A DNA stretch of 29,770 nucleotides from assembly GCA_900546825.1 (NCBI GenBank), contig UREE01000019.1:1-29770 (forward strand). Reading direction: 5' to 3'. Below are positions 7,621 to 15,496 of this stretch, in pieces. Source of the DNA: an uncultured Collinsella sp. (GTDB lineage Bacteria; Actinomycetota; Coriobacteriia; Coriobacteriales; Coriobacteriaceae). Numbering within the stretch: the first letter of the stretch is position 1; each line of letters starts with the position of its first letter. The notes below the pieces were generated by a model. That model was not told the DNA's origin. It did no database searches and saw only the letters and a program-made list of their open reading frames with translations. Position numbers and translations under genes: made by a program.

Positions 7621-7655
7621 ACCAGTCTTTTTAGCCCCGTCCCAAAAAGACTGGT
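7621..7655 (+). repeat. Perfect 12-bp inverted repeat in the leader of the YgiQ-type gene
   Basis: ACCAGTCTTTTT and AAAAAGACTGGT form a perfect 12-bp stem around an 11-nt loop, AGCCCCGTCCC. It lies 37 nt upstream of the GTG start, and the TACAAT that follows it (7656-7661) resembles a -10 box. It could be an operator over a promoter or an RNA hairpin in the leader. The rest of the 253-bp divergent spacer (7440-7692) shows no gene. Confidence 0.55.
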
Positions 7656-7692
7656 TACAATTACGTGCAGCATACAAACACCGGGAGGGATC

Positions 7693-9828
7693 GTGGCAAA
7701 AAAGCCTCAGCACGCTCAGAACAACCAGCGCAGTCAGCAGGGCAAACAGGGCCAGCAGCAAAGGCGCGGCGGTAAGGCGCAGGGTGGGCACACCACGCAC
7801 ACCCAGGCAGCGCCCTCACGCCCCTGGCGTCCGGGTCGCGATAAGTTCCTCCCCGTCAGCCGCGCCGACATGAACGCGCGCGGCTGGGACCAGTGCGACT
7901 TCGTCTACATCTGCGGCGACGCCTACGTGGACCATCCCAGCTTTGGCATGGCCATCGTCAGCCGCGTCCTTGATGCACACGGTTACAAGGTGGGCATTAT
8001 CTGCCAACCCGACTGGACCGACCCCGCCAGCATCACGGTGCTCGGCGAGCCGCGCCTGGGCTTTCTCGTCAGCGCCGGCAACATGGACTCCATGGTCAAC
8101 CACTATTCGGTGACCAAGCACCGCCGCCACACCGACGCCTATACCCCTGGTGGCGAGGAGGGGCACCGCCCCAATCGTGCCGTCACGGTCTACGGTAACT
8201 TCATCCGCCAGACGTTTAAGGATGCCCCCATCATCATCGGCGGCATCGAGGCGAGCCTGCGCCGTCTGGCCCACTACGACTACTGGCAGGACAAGCTCAA
8301 GCGCTCGGTACTGCTCGACTCGGGCGCCGACATCCTCATCTACGGCATGGGCGAGCACGCGATTGTCGAGATCGCCGACGCGCTCGACGCGGGACTGCCC
8401 GTCGACCAGATCACCTATATCAACGGCACCGTCTACCGCACGGGTTCGCTCGACGAGGTCTACGACTACGACCTGCTGCCCAGCTGGGACGACCTTACCG
8501 CCGACAAGCTCAACTACGCGCGCAGCTTTAACGTGCAGCAGCAGAATATGGACCCCATCACCGGCCATCGCCTGGTAGAGCCCTATCCCAACAGCGTCTA
8601 TGTGGTGCAGAACCCGCCATCGGCGACGCTCACCACCGACGAGATGGACGAGGTGGCCGAGCTTCCCTACGCCCGCGATTGGCATCCCGACTACGACGCG
8701 GCGGGCGGCGTACCGGCCTTTGCCGAGATCAAGTTTTCCATTAGCTCCAACCGCGGCTGTTTTGGCGAGTGCTCGTTTTGCGCCCTCACCTTCCACCAGG
8801 GCCGCGTACTGCAGATGCGCAGCCACGACTCGATCATGCGCGAGGCCGAGCTGCTCACGCGCGATCCCGAGTTTAAGGGCTACATCAACGACGTGGGCGG
8901 ACCGACGGCTAACTTTAGCCGCCCGGCCTGTGACAAGCAGCTCAAGCACGGCGTGTGCAAGAACAAGCGCTGCCTGTGGCCGAGCGTATGCAAAAACATG
9001 GTGGTCGACGAGAGCGGCTACACGCAGCTGCTGCGCGACCTGCGCCAGCTGCCGGGCGTCAAAAAGGTCTTCGTCCGCAGCGGCATCCGTTTTGACTACA
9101 CCATGGCCGACGCCTCGGACGAGTTTTTGCGCGAGCTGCTGGAGCACCATGTCTCGGGCCAGCTGCGCGTAGCGCCCGAGCATGTGAGCGACGCGGTGCT
9201 CTCCGTGATGGGCAAGCCGAGCCGCGCCGTCTACGACGCGTTCTGCCGTAAATTTGAACGCTTGAACCGCGAATACGGACTCAAGCAGTACGTAGTGCCA
9301 TACCTAATCTCGAGCCACCCCGGCTCGACCATGAAGGAAGCTGTGGACCTTGCCGAGGCCGTGCGCGACATGGGCTACATGCCCGAGCAGGTGCAGGACT
9401 TCTACCCCACCCCGTCCACCATGTCGACCTGCATGTACTACACCGGCGTGGACCCACGCACCATGAAGCCGATCTACGTGGCACGCGACCCGCACGAGAA
9501 GGCCATACAGCGTGCGCTCATCCAATACCGCAAGCCCGAGAACTACAAGCTCGTACGCGAGGCACTAGAAAAGGCCGGCCGCCGCGATCTGATTGGCTAC
9601 ACCAAGCATTGCCTGATTCGCCCCGTGCCGCCGCGCCCGGGCGAGACATCTGCCAACGGCGGACATGGCACCGGCAAGAAGGGCGGCAAGCCGCACGGTG
9701 GCGCCGCCGGCAAGGGACCCAAAGGCAGCAAGGGGCACGGCGGCATGTCGCGCGCACAGAACACTGCCGGTCGCAATCGCGCAGCCCAAGGGCGTCAGGG
9801 CGCCAACGGAGGCGGGCGTCGCAACTAG
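7693..9828 (+). CDS. YgiQ family radical SAM protein
   Basis: A 711-residue protein of the YgiQ family (UPF0313), radical SAM enzymes of unknown substrate. The N-terminal domain includes the typical PIIIGGIEASLRRLAHYDYW stretch. The iron-sulfur motif CFGECSFC gives C356, C360 and C363, preceded by the family's ISSNRG. Further cysteines appear as ACDKQLKHGVCKNKRCLWPSVC, also typical. The C-terminal 80 residues are a low-complexity Gly/Lys/Arg tail that could bind nucleic acid, and the first 40 residues are Gln/Lys-rich. The frame is open back to 7522, but GTG 7693 is preferred because GGGAGGGA lies just upstream and the protein then begins MAKKPQ. The 3' end overlaps the convergent CPBP gene by four bases. 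The family is clear; the chemistry is unknown. Confidence 0.88.
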   Translation: MAKKPQHAQNNQRSQQGKQGQQQRRGGKAQGGHTTHTQAAPSRPWRPGRDKFLPVSRADMNARGWDQCDFVYICGDAYVDHPSFGMAIVSRVLDAHGYKVGIICQPDWTDPASITVLGEPRLGFLVSAGNMDSMVNHYSVTKHRRHTDAYTPGGEEGHRPNRAVTVYGNFIRQTFKDAPIIIGGIEASLRRLAHYDYWQDKLKRSVLLDSGADILIYGMGEHAIVEIADALDAGLPVDQITYINGTVYRTGSLDEVYDYDLLPSWDDLTADKLNYARSFNVQQQNMDPITGHRLVEPYPNSVYVVQNPPSATLTTDEMDEVAELPYARDWHPDYDAAGGVPAFAEIKFSISSNRGCFGECSFCALTFHQGRVLQMRSHDSIMREAELLTRDPEFKGYINDVGGPTANFSRPACDKQLKHGVCKNKRCLWPSVCKNMVVDESGYTQLLRDLRQLPGVKKVFVRSGIRFDYTMADASDEFLRELLEHHVSGQLRVAPEHVSDAVLSVMGKPSRAVYDAFCRKFERLNREYGLKQYVVPYLISSHPGSTMKEAVDLAEAVRDMGYMPEQVQDFYPTPSTMSTCMYYTGVDPRTMKPIYVARDPHEKAIQRALIQYRKPENYKLVREALEKAGRRDLIGYTKHCLIRPVPPRPGETSANGGHGTGKKGGKPHGGAAGKGPKGSKGHGGMSRAQNTAGRNRAAQGRQGANGGGRRN

Positions 9829-10736
9829 GGCAGCGGTGCGCTCGCTGCGTCCATCCCACACGCGTGGCGCAGCGAGCGCATTGCCTCAACGAGGATGACG
9901 CCGGCGATAGCGACCGTGATTATCACGTCGAGCGGTGTGTTCACAAACCAGAGCAACGTCATGAAATACGACCCGGCATTAAAGGCAAAGTGCAGCAGGA
10001 TCGTGTAGCGGAGCTTTCCGGTCGTCACGAGCACCCAACCAAAGATGAGGCCGGCGGCGCCCGCGTAGCAACCCTGTACCCAATTCATGTGCATAAAACC
10101 GAAGATCGCCGCCTGCAGCACAATCGCCGCGGCGCTACCCCACGTGCTTGGGGCCGCCCAGGGCACCATGGCGCCGCCCTGCGCGCTCACACGACGCCGG
10201 CACTTCCAAAGTGGGCGGCACTGCGGATTAAACGCTCGGAGCGAAAACTCAAAAATAATGCCGCGCACCAGCAGCTCTTCACAAAATGGGGCGCCGAGCA
10301 CCGTAGTCAGGACGGCGAGATAGCTGGTGTCGCCCATGCCTGTTTCCTCGACAAGCTCGCTGTAGTCGGCCGCGGCATCGGGCAACAGCGACAGCACAGC
10401 GTCGGTCACGTAGCCAACGACCACCTGCAGGGCAAGGCCGATCACGATAACGCAGGCGATGCGCTTCCACGCCCCACGCGCTCCCCCGCCGAGCGGATGC
10501 TCGCCCTGCCAGCGCGCCATAAACGAGCGCGGCCACAGATAACGCCACCACAGCAGCGCCATTAAAAACGATGCCGTCTGCACGACGGCCTGAAGCAATT
10601 GAATGTCGAGATCATCGATCGAAAAACCCATGAACACCGATGCGACGCCAAGAGCGGAGAACAAAACGACGCTCAGGGCAATATCGGCAGCGACGACGCC
10701 AAAACAGGCAAGCGCCCAAATCATCGCATTGAGCAT
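9825..10736 (-). CDS. CPBP (CAAX-like) intramembrane metalloprotease
   Basis: A 303-residue membrane protein of the CPBP/Abi family, relatives of CAAX prenyl protease 2. The three motifs are present: EELLVRG with E153, E154 and R158, then FGFMH with H216, and HFAFN with H249 and N253. Seven or eight hydrophobic segments surround them. About 30 residues of basic and Gly/Pro-rich sequence are inserted between the first and second motif. ATG 10736 is chosen because GAGGAGG sits 5 nt upstream; a longer in-frame start at 10760 would run into the REP hairpin. The gene overlaps the convergent YgiQ-type stop codon. Bacterial CPBP members act in bacteriocin self-immunity or membrane protein processing, but no peptide gene lies beside this one. 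Confidence 0.85.
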   Translation of the reverse strand: MLNAMIWALACFGVVAADIALSVVLFSALGVASVFMGFSIDDLDIQLLQAVVQTASFLMALLWWRYLWPRSFMARWQGEHPLGGGARGAWKRIACVIVIGLALQVVVGYVTDAVLSLLPDAAADYSELVEETGMGDTSYLAVLTTVLGAPFCEELLVRGIIFEFSLRAFNPQCRPLWKCRRRVSAQGGAMVPWAAPSTWGSAAAIVLQAAIFGFMHMNWVQGCYAGAAGLIFGWVLVTTGKLRYTILLHFAFNAGSYFMTLLWFVNTPLDVIITVAIAGVILVEAMRSLRHACGMDAASAPLP

Positions 10737-10755
10737 GCCAACCTCCTCAAAACCC

Positions 10756-10809
10756 GGCACTTAGGGACGTTCCTTAACTGCCGGCAGAAAAGGAACGTCC
10801 CCAAGTGCC
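10756..10809. repeat. REP-type palindromic element, copy 1
   Basis: GGCACTTAGGGACGTTCCTT is followed by a 14-nt centre containing the palindrome CTGCCGGCAG, then by its near-exact reverse complement (19 of 20 positions pair). The whole 54-nt unit would fold into one long hairpin. The same 20-nt arm recurs at 22281-22300. It lies between the CPBP gene and the orphan antitoxin gene. This is the form of dispersed REP elements mobilised by RAYT transposases; no RAYT gene is in the window. Confidence 0.75.
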
Positions 10810-10824
10810 GGCAGTTTGGGACAG

Positions 10825-11028
10825 TCATTGTTGATGAGAATCGGGCGAAATGCCAAAGGCCCCGTTGGGCGAGATGTCGAACGGGAAGGTGCCGCAGCGA
10901 TTGAACGCAGCGATAAACATGCGGATGGCGTTGGACGGCGTGGTGCCCACGAGCTGGGTTGCCGCCGCGAAGGCTGCCTTCTCCTCGGGCAAGACCTTCG
11001 CGACTACAGGGGTCATGTGTTCTGCCAT
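10825..11028 (-). CDS. Orphan RelB/DinJ family antitoxin-like protein
   Basis: A 67-residue protein whose centre, PEEKAAFAAATQLVGTTPSNAIRMFIAAFNRCGTFPFDI, matches the ribbon-helix-helix DNA-binding segment of RelB/DinJ antitoxins, which end this domain with a PFD/E-x-x-x-PN motif (here PFDISPN). ATG 11028 has AAGGAAG 7 nt upstream. DinJ-type proteins are usually about 85 residues, so the toxin-binding tail looks short. No RelE/YafQ-type toxin lies downstream; the REP hairpin begins 15 nt after the stop. The antitoxin may have lost its partner when the element arrived, or it may act alone as a regulator. Confidence 0.68.
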   Translation of the reverse strand: MAEHMTPVVAKVLPEEKAAFAAATQLVGTTPSNAIRMFIAAFNRCGTFPFDISPNGAFGISPDSHQQ

Positions 11029-11063
11029 GGCGCTTCCTTTTTGAAACGACGGTAGTGCGGATA

Positions 11064-11189
11064 GATGCGGGCCACGCGGCTGGGCGACGGGCTGTGAAGG
11101 CAACCCGATTGGCCCGCATCCGGAGTTTGTTTCTACGGCGTTGGTATTACTTGGTATTCCTAAGTATTACCCCGCAGATAGAATACCAC
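11064..11189. promoter_or_regulatory. Intergenic region with inverted and repeated motifs upstream of the antitoxin
   Basis: The 215-bp gap between the antitoxin and the permease-ATPase gene holds no convincing gene. An 11-bp perfect inverted repeat (GATGCGGGCCA at 11064-11074, TGGCCCGCATC at 11110-11120) encloses 35 nt. Beyond it, at 11141-11189, GGTATT-type motifs recur: GGTATTAC, GGTATTCC, GTATTACC and, inverted, GAATACC. Antitoxins of this class bind repeated short palindromes in their own promoter, so these motifs may be its operator. That is inference. Confidence 0.35.
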
Positions 11190-11243
11190 AACCGACTCTA
11201 TGGGGACGGAGGAAAACGAATCATTTTGTTGTTGAGTAGGTAT

Positions 11244-12620
11244 TTAGAGCGTGATGATGTCCGAGATATCGAGGGCCTGAGCGTCGGCGACATCGTGCGA
11301 TGCAAGCAGCAGCATACGGCCGTCGAGCAAGTCGAGCACGACCTCGGCGCATGCGTCGCGCGCAGCGGTATCTAAACCGGTAAAGGGCTCGTCAAGAATC
11401 ACCGCGCCGCCCGGGCACAGCAGGGCTCGAGCGATCTCGACGCGACGGCGCTGCCCGCCCGAAAGCTCGGCCACGCGAGTATGTACATCGACCCCCGGCA
11501 CCAGCAGGCGCAACAGGGCCGCAGCACTCGAGGCGTCCACGCGTGCATCGGCGCACACTAGCACGTTATCCAGCGCCGCGGCGGACTCGACCAAGTGTGC
11601 ATCCTGAAACACCATGGAGCACGGCGCGCACTCCCCCGCCGCAAGGGCAAGGAGCGTAGACTTGCCCGCACCCGAGGCGCCCATCACACAGATACGCCCA
11701 GACGCGGGCACGTTGAGCACCAGTCCGGCGAGCGCCGGCGCCCAGGGCGCGCGATCGCCCACGGCGAGCGCAAGCTCCGCTGCAGCGCCATCGCTCGCAG
11801 CCCCCGCACGCCCGCGCAGTCCATGTCCATGCGCCCGCACGGCCGCGCGCCACGCCACGGGTCCCGAAACCCGCAGCAGCCACACCAGCACGCGCTCGCA
11901 CGCCCACGAGGCGGCAACGACCAGCACGGTCCAAGCCAGCAGGTCGGCCGTCTCAATCAAAAGCTTTGCCTGATAGATGCGCTCACCCACGGTGCCCACC
12001 GCCATGCCGATCAGCTCGGCTGCCACGCCGGCCTTCCAGCTCATGCCGATCACGGCACGGGCACACGAAAGCACAAACGGCAGGACTTCGCGCCAGGTAT
12101 GAGCGCAAAACAGGCGCCATCCCCGCACGCCATGCAGGCGGAACATCTGCTCCAGCGGCTTATCCACTTGTGCCAAGCCCTCGACCAGAGAGAAATACAC
12201 GCCCGGCAGCGCCATCAAAAAGACTGCCGCGATGCTCACGCGCGCCGACCCCAGCCAGATAAGCAACAGGACCACCACGCAGGCGACCGGCGTCGCCTTT
12301 ACAAACGACAGCGCCGGAGCCACCAGGTGCGCAAACGCACGCGAACGTGACGAAATCCCGGCAAGTACGCCACCGCACACCGCGGCAAGCGCCAACCCGC
12401 CCAGTATCCGCGCGCCCGAGCCCGCCAAAATCGCCCAGGTACCGCCATCGCGCACCAGGCGCAGCAGCGCCAAGGCAACAGCACCCGGCCCCGGCAAAAT
12501 CAGCGGCTGCGCCACCAGCGCCGCCACCAGCATCCACGCGGCAAGCCAAAAGGCGGCGACGGCACCTACTGCCGCCACCGCCTTCATACGCTCTGTCATT
12601 TGTCGAGCAAACGCACGCAC
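11244..12620 (-). CDS. NitT/TauT-type ABC transporter with permease and ATPase fused in one protein
   Basis: A 458-residue fusion of two parts that are normally separate. Residues about 12-255 are a SsuC/ThiX-like permease with about six hydrophobic helices and the cytoplasmic loop that contacts the ATPase (about 172-214, LHGVRGWRLFCAHTWREVLP and on). After an Ala/Arg-rich linker, residues 290-458 are the ATPase: Walker A GASGAGKST at 314-322, Q-loop VFQD, signature LSGGQ, Walker B GAVILDEP and an H-loop SHD. The ATPase is unusually compact, with only about 12 residues from Walker A to the Q-loop region where about 40 are usual. The GTG at 12620 has GGAG 6 nt upstream and lies 3 nt after the binding-protein stop. 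It imports the ligand of that protein. NitT/TauT relatives carry sulfonates, nitrate, thiamin precursors or other small anions; the substrate here is unknown. Confidence 0.82.
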   Translation of the reverse strand: MRAFARQMTERMKAVAAVGAVAAFWLAAWMLVAALVAQPLILPGPGAVALALLRLVRDGGTWAILAGSGARILGGLALAAVCGGVLAGISSRSRAFAHLVAPALSFVKATPVACVVVLLLIWLGSARVSIAAVFLMALPGVYFSLVEGLAQVDKPLEQMFRLHGVRGWRLFCAHTWREVLPFVLSCARAVIGMSWKAGVAAELIGMAVGTVGERIYQAKLLIETADLLAWTVLVVAASWACERVLVWLLRVSGPVAWRAAVRAHGHGLRGRAGAASDGAAAELALAVGDRAPWAPALAGLVLNVPASGRICVMGASGAGKSTLLALAAGECAPCSMVFQDAHLVESAAALDNVLVCADARVDASSAAALLRLLVPGVDVHTRVAELSGGQRRRVEIARALLCPGGAVILDEPFTGLDTAARDACAEVVLDLLDGRMLLLASHDVADAQALDISDIITL

Positions 12621-12623
12621 GGG

Positions 12624-13682
12624 CTACTCCAAGTAGTAGAAATCGTCAGCCGGAAGCTTACCACCAACGGCGCTCGCGTCCGCGTCGAACAGTACCTGCA
12701 GATACCCGCTAAGTGCCGCCTTCATATCCTTGCCCGTCTGGCAGACAAGCATGCACCCGGGAATCGCCTTCTCGGCGATCTTGGCGTTATCCACGATGCC
12801 GGCATCGACCACGGCCTGCGCCCAGTCTGCCGGCGCCGCATTGACAGCCTTAACGCTCGCCGCATGGCAGCTCAAGAACTCCGCCACGGCCTCGGGATGT
12901 TCCTCGGCAAACGCGCGGCGCACCACGGTCACGCCCGTCAGCAGGCGCGAGCCCGTGTCACCCGCCAGCTCGTCCCACACATCGGTCAGGCTCACCGGCG
13001 CCGATAGCTTGCCCTCGCTCTTGGCGATGGCAGCGGTCTTGAACGGCTCCGGCAGCACGCCCACGGCGGACGGGTCGGCAAGCAGCGCCGACAGCACCTC
13101 GGTGGGCTCGCTCTTAAACTCAAGCGCCACCTGGCCTGTCAGGCCCGCGCGCTCCAGCAGGTAGTTCATGACGTACTCCGGCGTGGTGCCCTTGCCCGTC
13201 ATATAGACGGTACGCCCCGCCAGATCGCCAAACGAGGCCACGCTCGCATCGCCCGTCACTACGTTCAGCACGCCCAGCGTGTTGATGTCGATGACCTGGA
13301 CCGCGCCCTCGGTCTTGTTGTAGAGCACGCTCGCCACGTTGGCGGGCACCAGGGCAATGTCGATATCGCCCTGAATGACCTTGGGCACAATCTCGTCGGC
13401 GGCAGTGTTGATCGCAAAGTCGAACTCATTGTCCGTCTCGCCATCGGCAGCCTGGTCCATAAACTGCACCAGGCCAATCGAGGTCGGCCCCTTGAGCGAG
13501 GCGACGTGCACCTCAACCGGCTCTGCGGCGGCACCGTCAGCGGCAGACCCGGCAGCCGAACCCGCGGCGGACCCGGCACCGGTAGCCCCGCCGCCACAGC
13601 CCGTGAGCGCAAGCGACAGAGCGCCCGCGGCGAGCGCCGAGGCAAACCCCCGGCGCGACATCTCAAAATCAAACGTACGCAT
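12624..13682 (-). CDS. ABC transporter substrate-binding lipoprotein with Tat-type signal
   Basis: A 352-residue binding protein of the NMT1/THI5-like (SsuA/ThiY) class. The N-terminus has a twin-arginine motif SRRGF, a hydrophobic stretch and a lipobox LTGC, so it is probably exported folded and anchored by a lipid at the Cys of TGCGGG. A Gly/Ala/Ser-rich linker follows, then the periplasmic-binding fold with GDIDIALVPANVASVLYNK and DLAGRTVYMTGKGTTPEYVMNYLL, both typical of this class. The start is ATG 13682, which overlaps the hydrogenase stop region; GTG 13691 is an alternative but would leave no room for the ribosome site. It feeds the permease-ATPase encoded 3 nt downstream. Being the third gene of a hydrogenase operon is unusual and may point to an energy-related ligand. 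Confidence 0.84.
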   Translation of the reverse strand: MRTFDFEMSRRGFASALAAGALSLALTGCGGGATGAGSAAGSAAGSAADGAAAEPVEVHVASLKGPTSIGLVQFMDQAADGETDNEFDFAINTAADEIVPKVIQGDIDIALVPANVASVLYNKTEGAVQVIDINTLGVLNVVTGDASVASFGDLAGRTVYMTGKGTTPEYVMNYLLERAGLTGQVALEFKSEPTEVLSALLADPSAVGVLPEPFKTAAIAKSEGKLSAPVSLTDVWDELAGDTGSRLLTGVTVVRRAFAEEHPEAVAEFLSCHAASVKAVNAAPADWAQAVVDAGIVDNAKIAEKAIPGCMLVCQTGKDMKAALSGYLQVLFDADASAVGGKLPADDFYYLE

Positions 13683-13684
13683 CG

Positions 13685-15496
13685 CTAGCACGTCCCCTCG
13701 TTAGGCATCGACCAGGCGTGATGGTCGGTATGCAGCAGCTCTTCGGCCAGTGGCGAGAGCGGCTCGCCCAAGAACTCGCGGTAGCACGCCTGGACATCGG
13801 GATTCTCGTGCGAGAAGCGAATGTCCGCAGCGGCATCCAGGCCCCACAGCACCTGACCGCGCTCGGCTGCCAGCTCGCAGCCGTCGTGGATGGGCTGACC
13901 GCCGCCACCGACGCAGCCGCCCGGGCACGCCATGACCTCAACGAAGTCATAGCTCACGCGGCCGTCGCGAATCGCGTCAAGCAGGCGGGCGGCGTTGCCC
14001 AGCCCGTGCGCCACGGCGACGCGCACCTTGGTGCCATCGATATCGGCCACGGCTTCCTTCCAGCCGTCCAGGCCGCGCACGTCGGTAAAGAAGTCGGCAT
14101 CGGGGTTCTTGCCCGTCACCAGGTAGTAGGCCGAGCGCACGGCGGCCTCCATCACGCCGCCCGTGGCGCCAAAGATCACACCCGCGCCCGTGCCAAAGCC
14201 CAGCGGCGTATCGAGCGGCTCCTCGGTAAGCGTGTCGACGCTCACGTGGCTCGCGCGGATCATGCGCACCATCTCGCGCACCGTCAGCGCAACGTCAACG
14301 TCGGGCGTACCGTCCTCGCCCACCATGCTCGGCAGCGCGCACTCGGCCTTCTTGGCCGTACACGGCATCACGGACACCACAAACAGACGCTCGGGCTCCA
14401 CGCCCAGCACCTTGGCGTAGTAGGTCTTGGCGATGGCGCCGAACATCTGCTGCGGCGACTTGGACGTGGACAGACTGTCGACAAACTCGGGGTAGCGCGC
14501 CTTCACAAAGCGAACCCAGCCCGGGCAGCAGCTCGTGAACATGGGCCAGCCGCGGCTGTCGCCCTCGCCCTTGGCGGCCTTACCCAGGCGCTCGAGCAGC
14601 TCGGAGCCCTCCTCCATAATGGTGAGATCGGCCGAGAAATCGGTATCGAACACGTACTCAAAGCCAACGCGGCGCAGCGCGCAAGCCAGGCGTTCGACGG
14701 TAGCCTCCTCGCGCAGAATGCCAAGCTCCTCGCCCCAGGCGGTACGCACGGCCGGCGCAATCTGCACCAGCACGATCTTGTCGGGATCGGCGATGGCGTC
14801 GAACACGGTCTCGGTATCGTCACGCTCGCGCAGGGCGCCCGTCGGGCAATGCGTGATGCACTGACCGCACGCGACGCAATCGGTCTTGCCGATCGGCGCA
14901 CGCCCACGGGTGCCCACGGCGGTATGCGTGGCGCGGTTGGTCAGATCCCAAATCCCTAAGCCCTGCACGCTCTCGCACACCTTGATGCAGCGCATGCATT
15001 TAATGCACTTGTCGTTATCGCGGATGATGGGGAAATCGAAGTCCCAGCCCTCGCGCGCCAAGTGCTGCTCGTACGGCAGATAGAAGATGCCAAGGTCGTT
15101 GGCGATGGTCTGCAGATTGCAGTTACCACTGCGCACGCAGCTCGTACAGCGCGAGTCGTGCTGGGACAGCAGCAGCTGCACGTTGGTGCGACGGGCCTCG
15201 CGGGCCTTGGGACTGTTGGTATGGACCACCATGCCGTCGAGCACGTAGTTGTTGCAGGCGGCAACCAGCTGGTCGCAGCCCTCGACCTCGACCACGCACA
15301 CGCGGCAACCGCCGATCTCGTTCAGATCGCGCAGATAGCACAGGGTGGGAACCTGAATGCCGGCGGACTTGGCCGCATCTAGGATCGTGGTGTGCTCGGG
15401 CACCACGACCTCGCAATTATCGATCGTGAGCTTGACCATGTTGAGTGCTCCGCTTTCGGTGTTGTCGCTGACAGTGGTTTTGTTGGGCTCTACCAT
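13685..15496 (-). CDS. [FeFe] hydrogenase catalytic subunit, GltD-linked (group A2 type)
   Basis: A 603-residue cytoplasmic [FeFe] hydrogenase, producing or oxidising H2. In order: a [2Fe-2S] domain with C53, C64, C67 and C81; a His-ligated [4Fe-4S] site with H113, C117, C120 and C126; two [4Fe-4S] clusters (C164/C167/C170/C174 and C207/C210/C213/C217); then the H-cluster domain with L1 TSCCPGW (C323, C324), L2 MPCTAKKAE (C379) and L3 EVMACPGGCVGGGG (C524, C528). All expected ligands are present. ATG 15496 has GGAGG 8 nt upstream and overlaps the stop of the flavoprotein gene by 7 nt; ATG 15439 (MVKLTIDN) is a plausible alternative. Pairing with a GltD-type partner matches HydDB group A2 as I remember it. 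The maturases HydE, HydF and HydG are not in the window. Confidence 0.93.
   Translation of the reverse strand: MVEPNKTTVSDNTESGALNMVKLTIDNCEVVVPEHTTILDAAKSAGIQVPTLCYLRDLNEIGGCRVCVVEVEGCDQLVAACNNYVLDGMVVHTNSPKAREARRTNVQLLLSQHDSRCTSCVRSGNCNLQTIANDLGIFYLPYEQHLAREGWDFDFPIIRDNDKCIKCMRCIKVCESVQGLGIWDLTNRATHTAVGTRGRAPIGKTDCVACGQCITHCPTGALRERDDTETVFDAIADPDKIVLVQIAPAVRTAWGEELGILREEATVERLACALRRVGFEYVFDTDFSADLTIMEEGSELLERLGKAAKGEGDSRGWPMFTSCCPGWVRFVKARYPEFVDSLSTSKSPQQMFGAIAKTYYAKVLGVEPERLFVVSVMPCTAKKAECALPSMVGEDGTPDVDVALTVREMVRMIRASHVSVDTLTEEPLDTPLGFGTGAGVIFGATGGVMEAAVRSAYYLVTGKNPDADFFTDVRGLDGWKEAVADIDGTKVRVAVAHGLGNAARLLDAIRDGRVSYDFVEVMACPGGCVGGGGQPIHDGCELAAERGQVLWGLDAAADIRFSHENPDVQACYREFLGEPLSPLAEELLHTDHHAWSMPNEGTC

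Noticed and set aside
7816..9183. A 455-codon open frame on the minus strand
   Set aside because: It is antisense to the YgiQ-type gene and has no recognisable domain.
13718..14959. A 413-codon open frame on the plus strand
   Set aside because: It is antisense to the hydrogenase, whose H-cluster motifs establish the coding strand.
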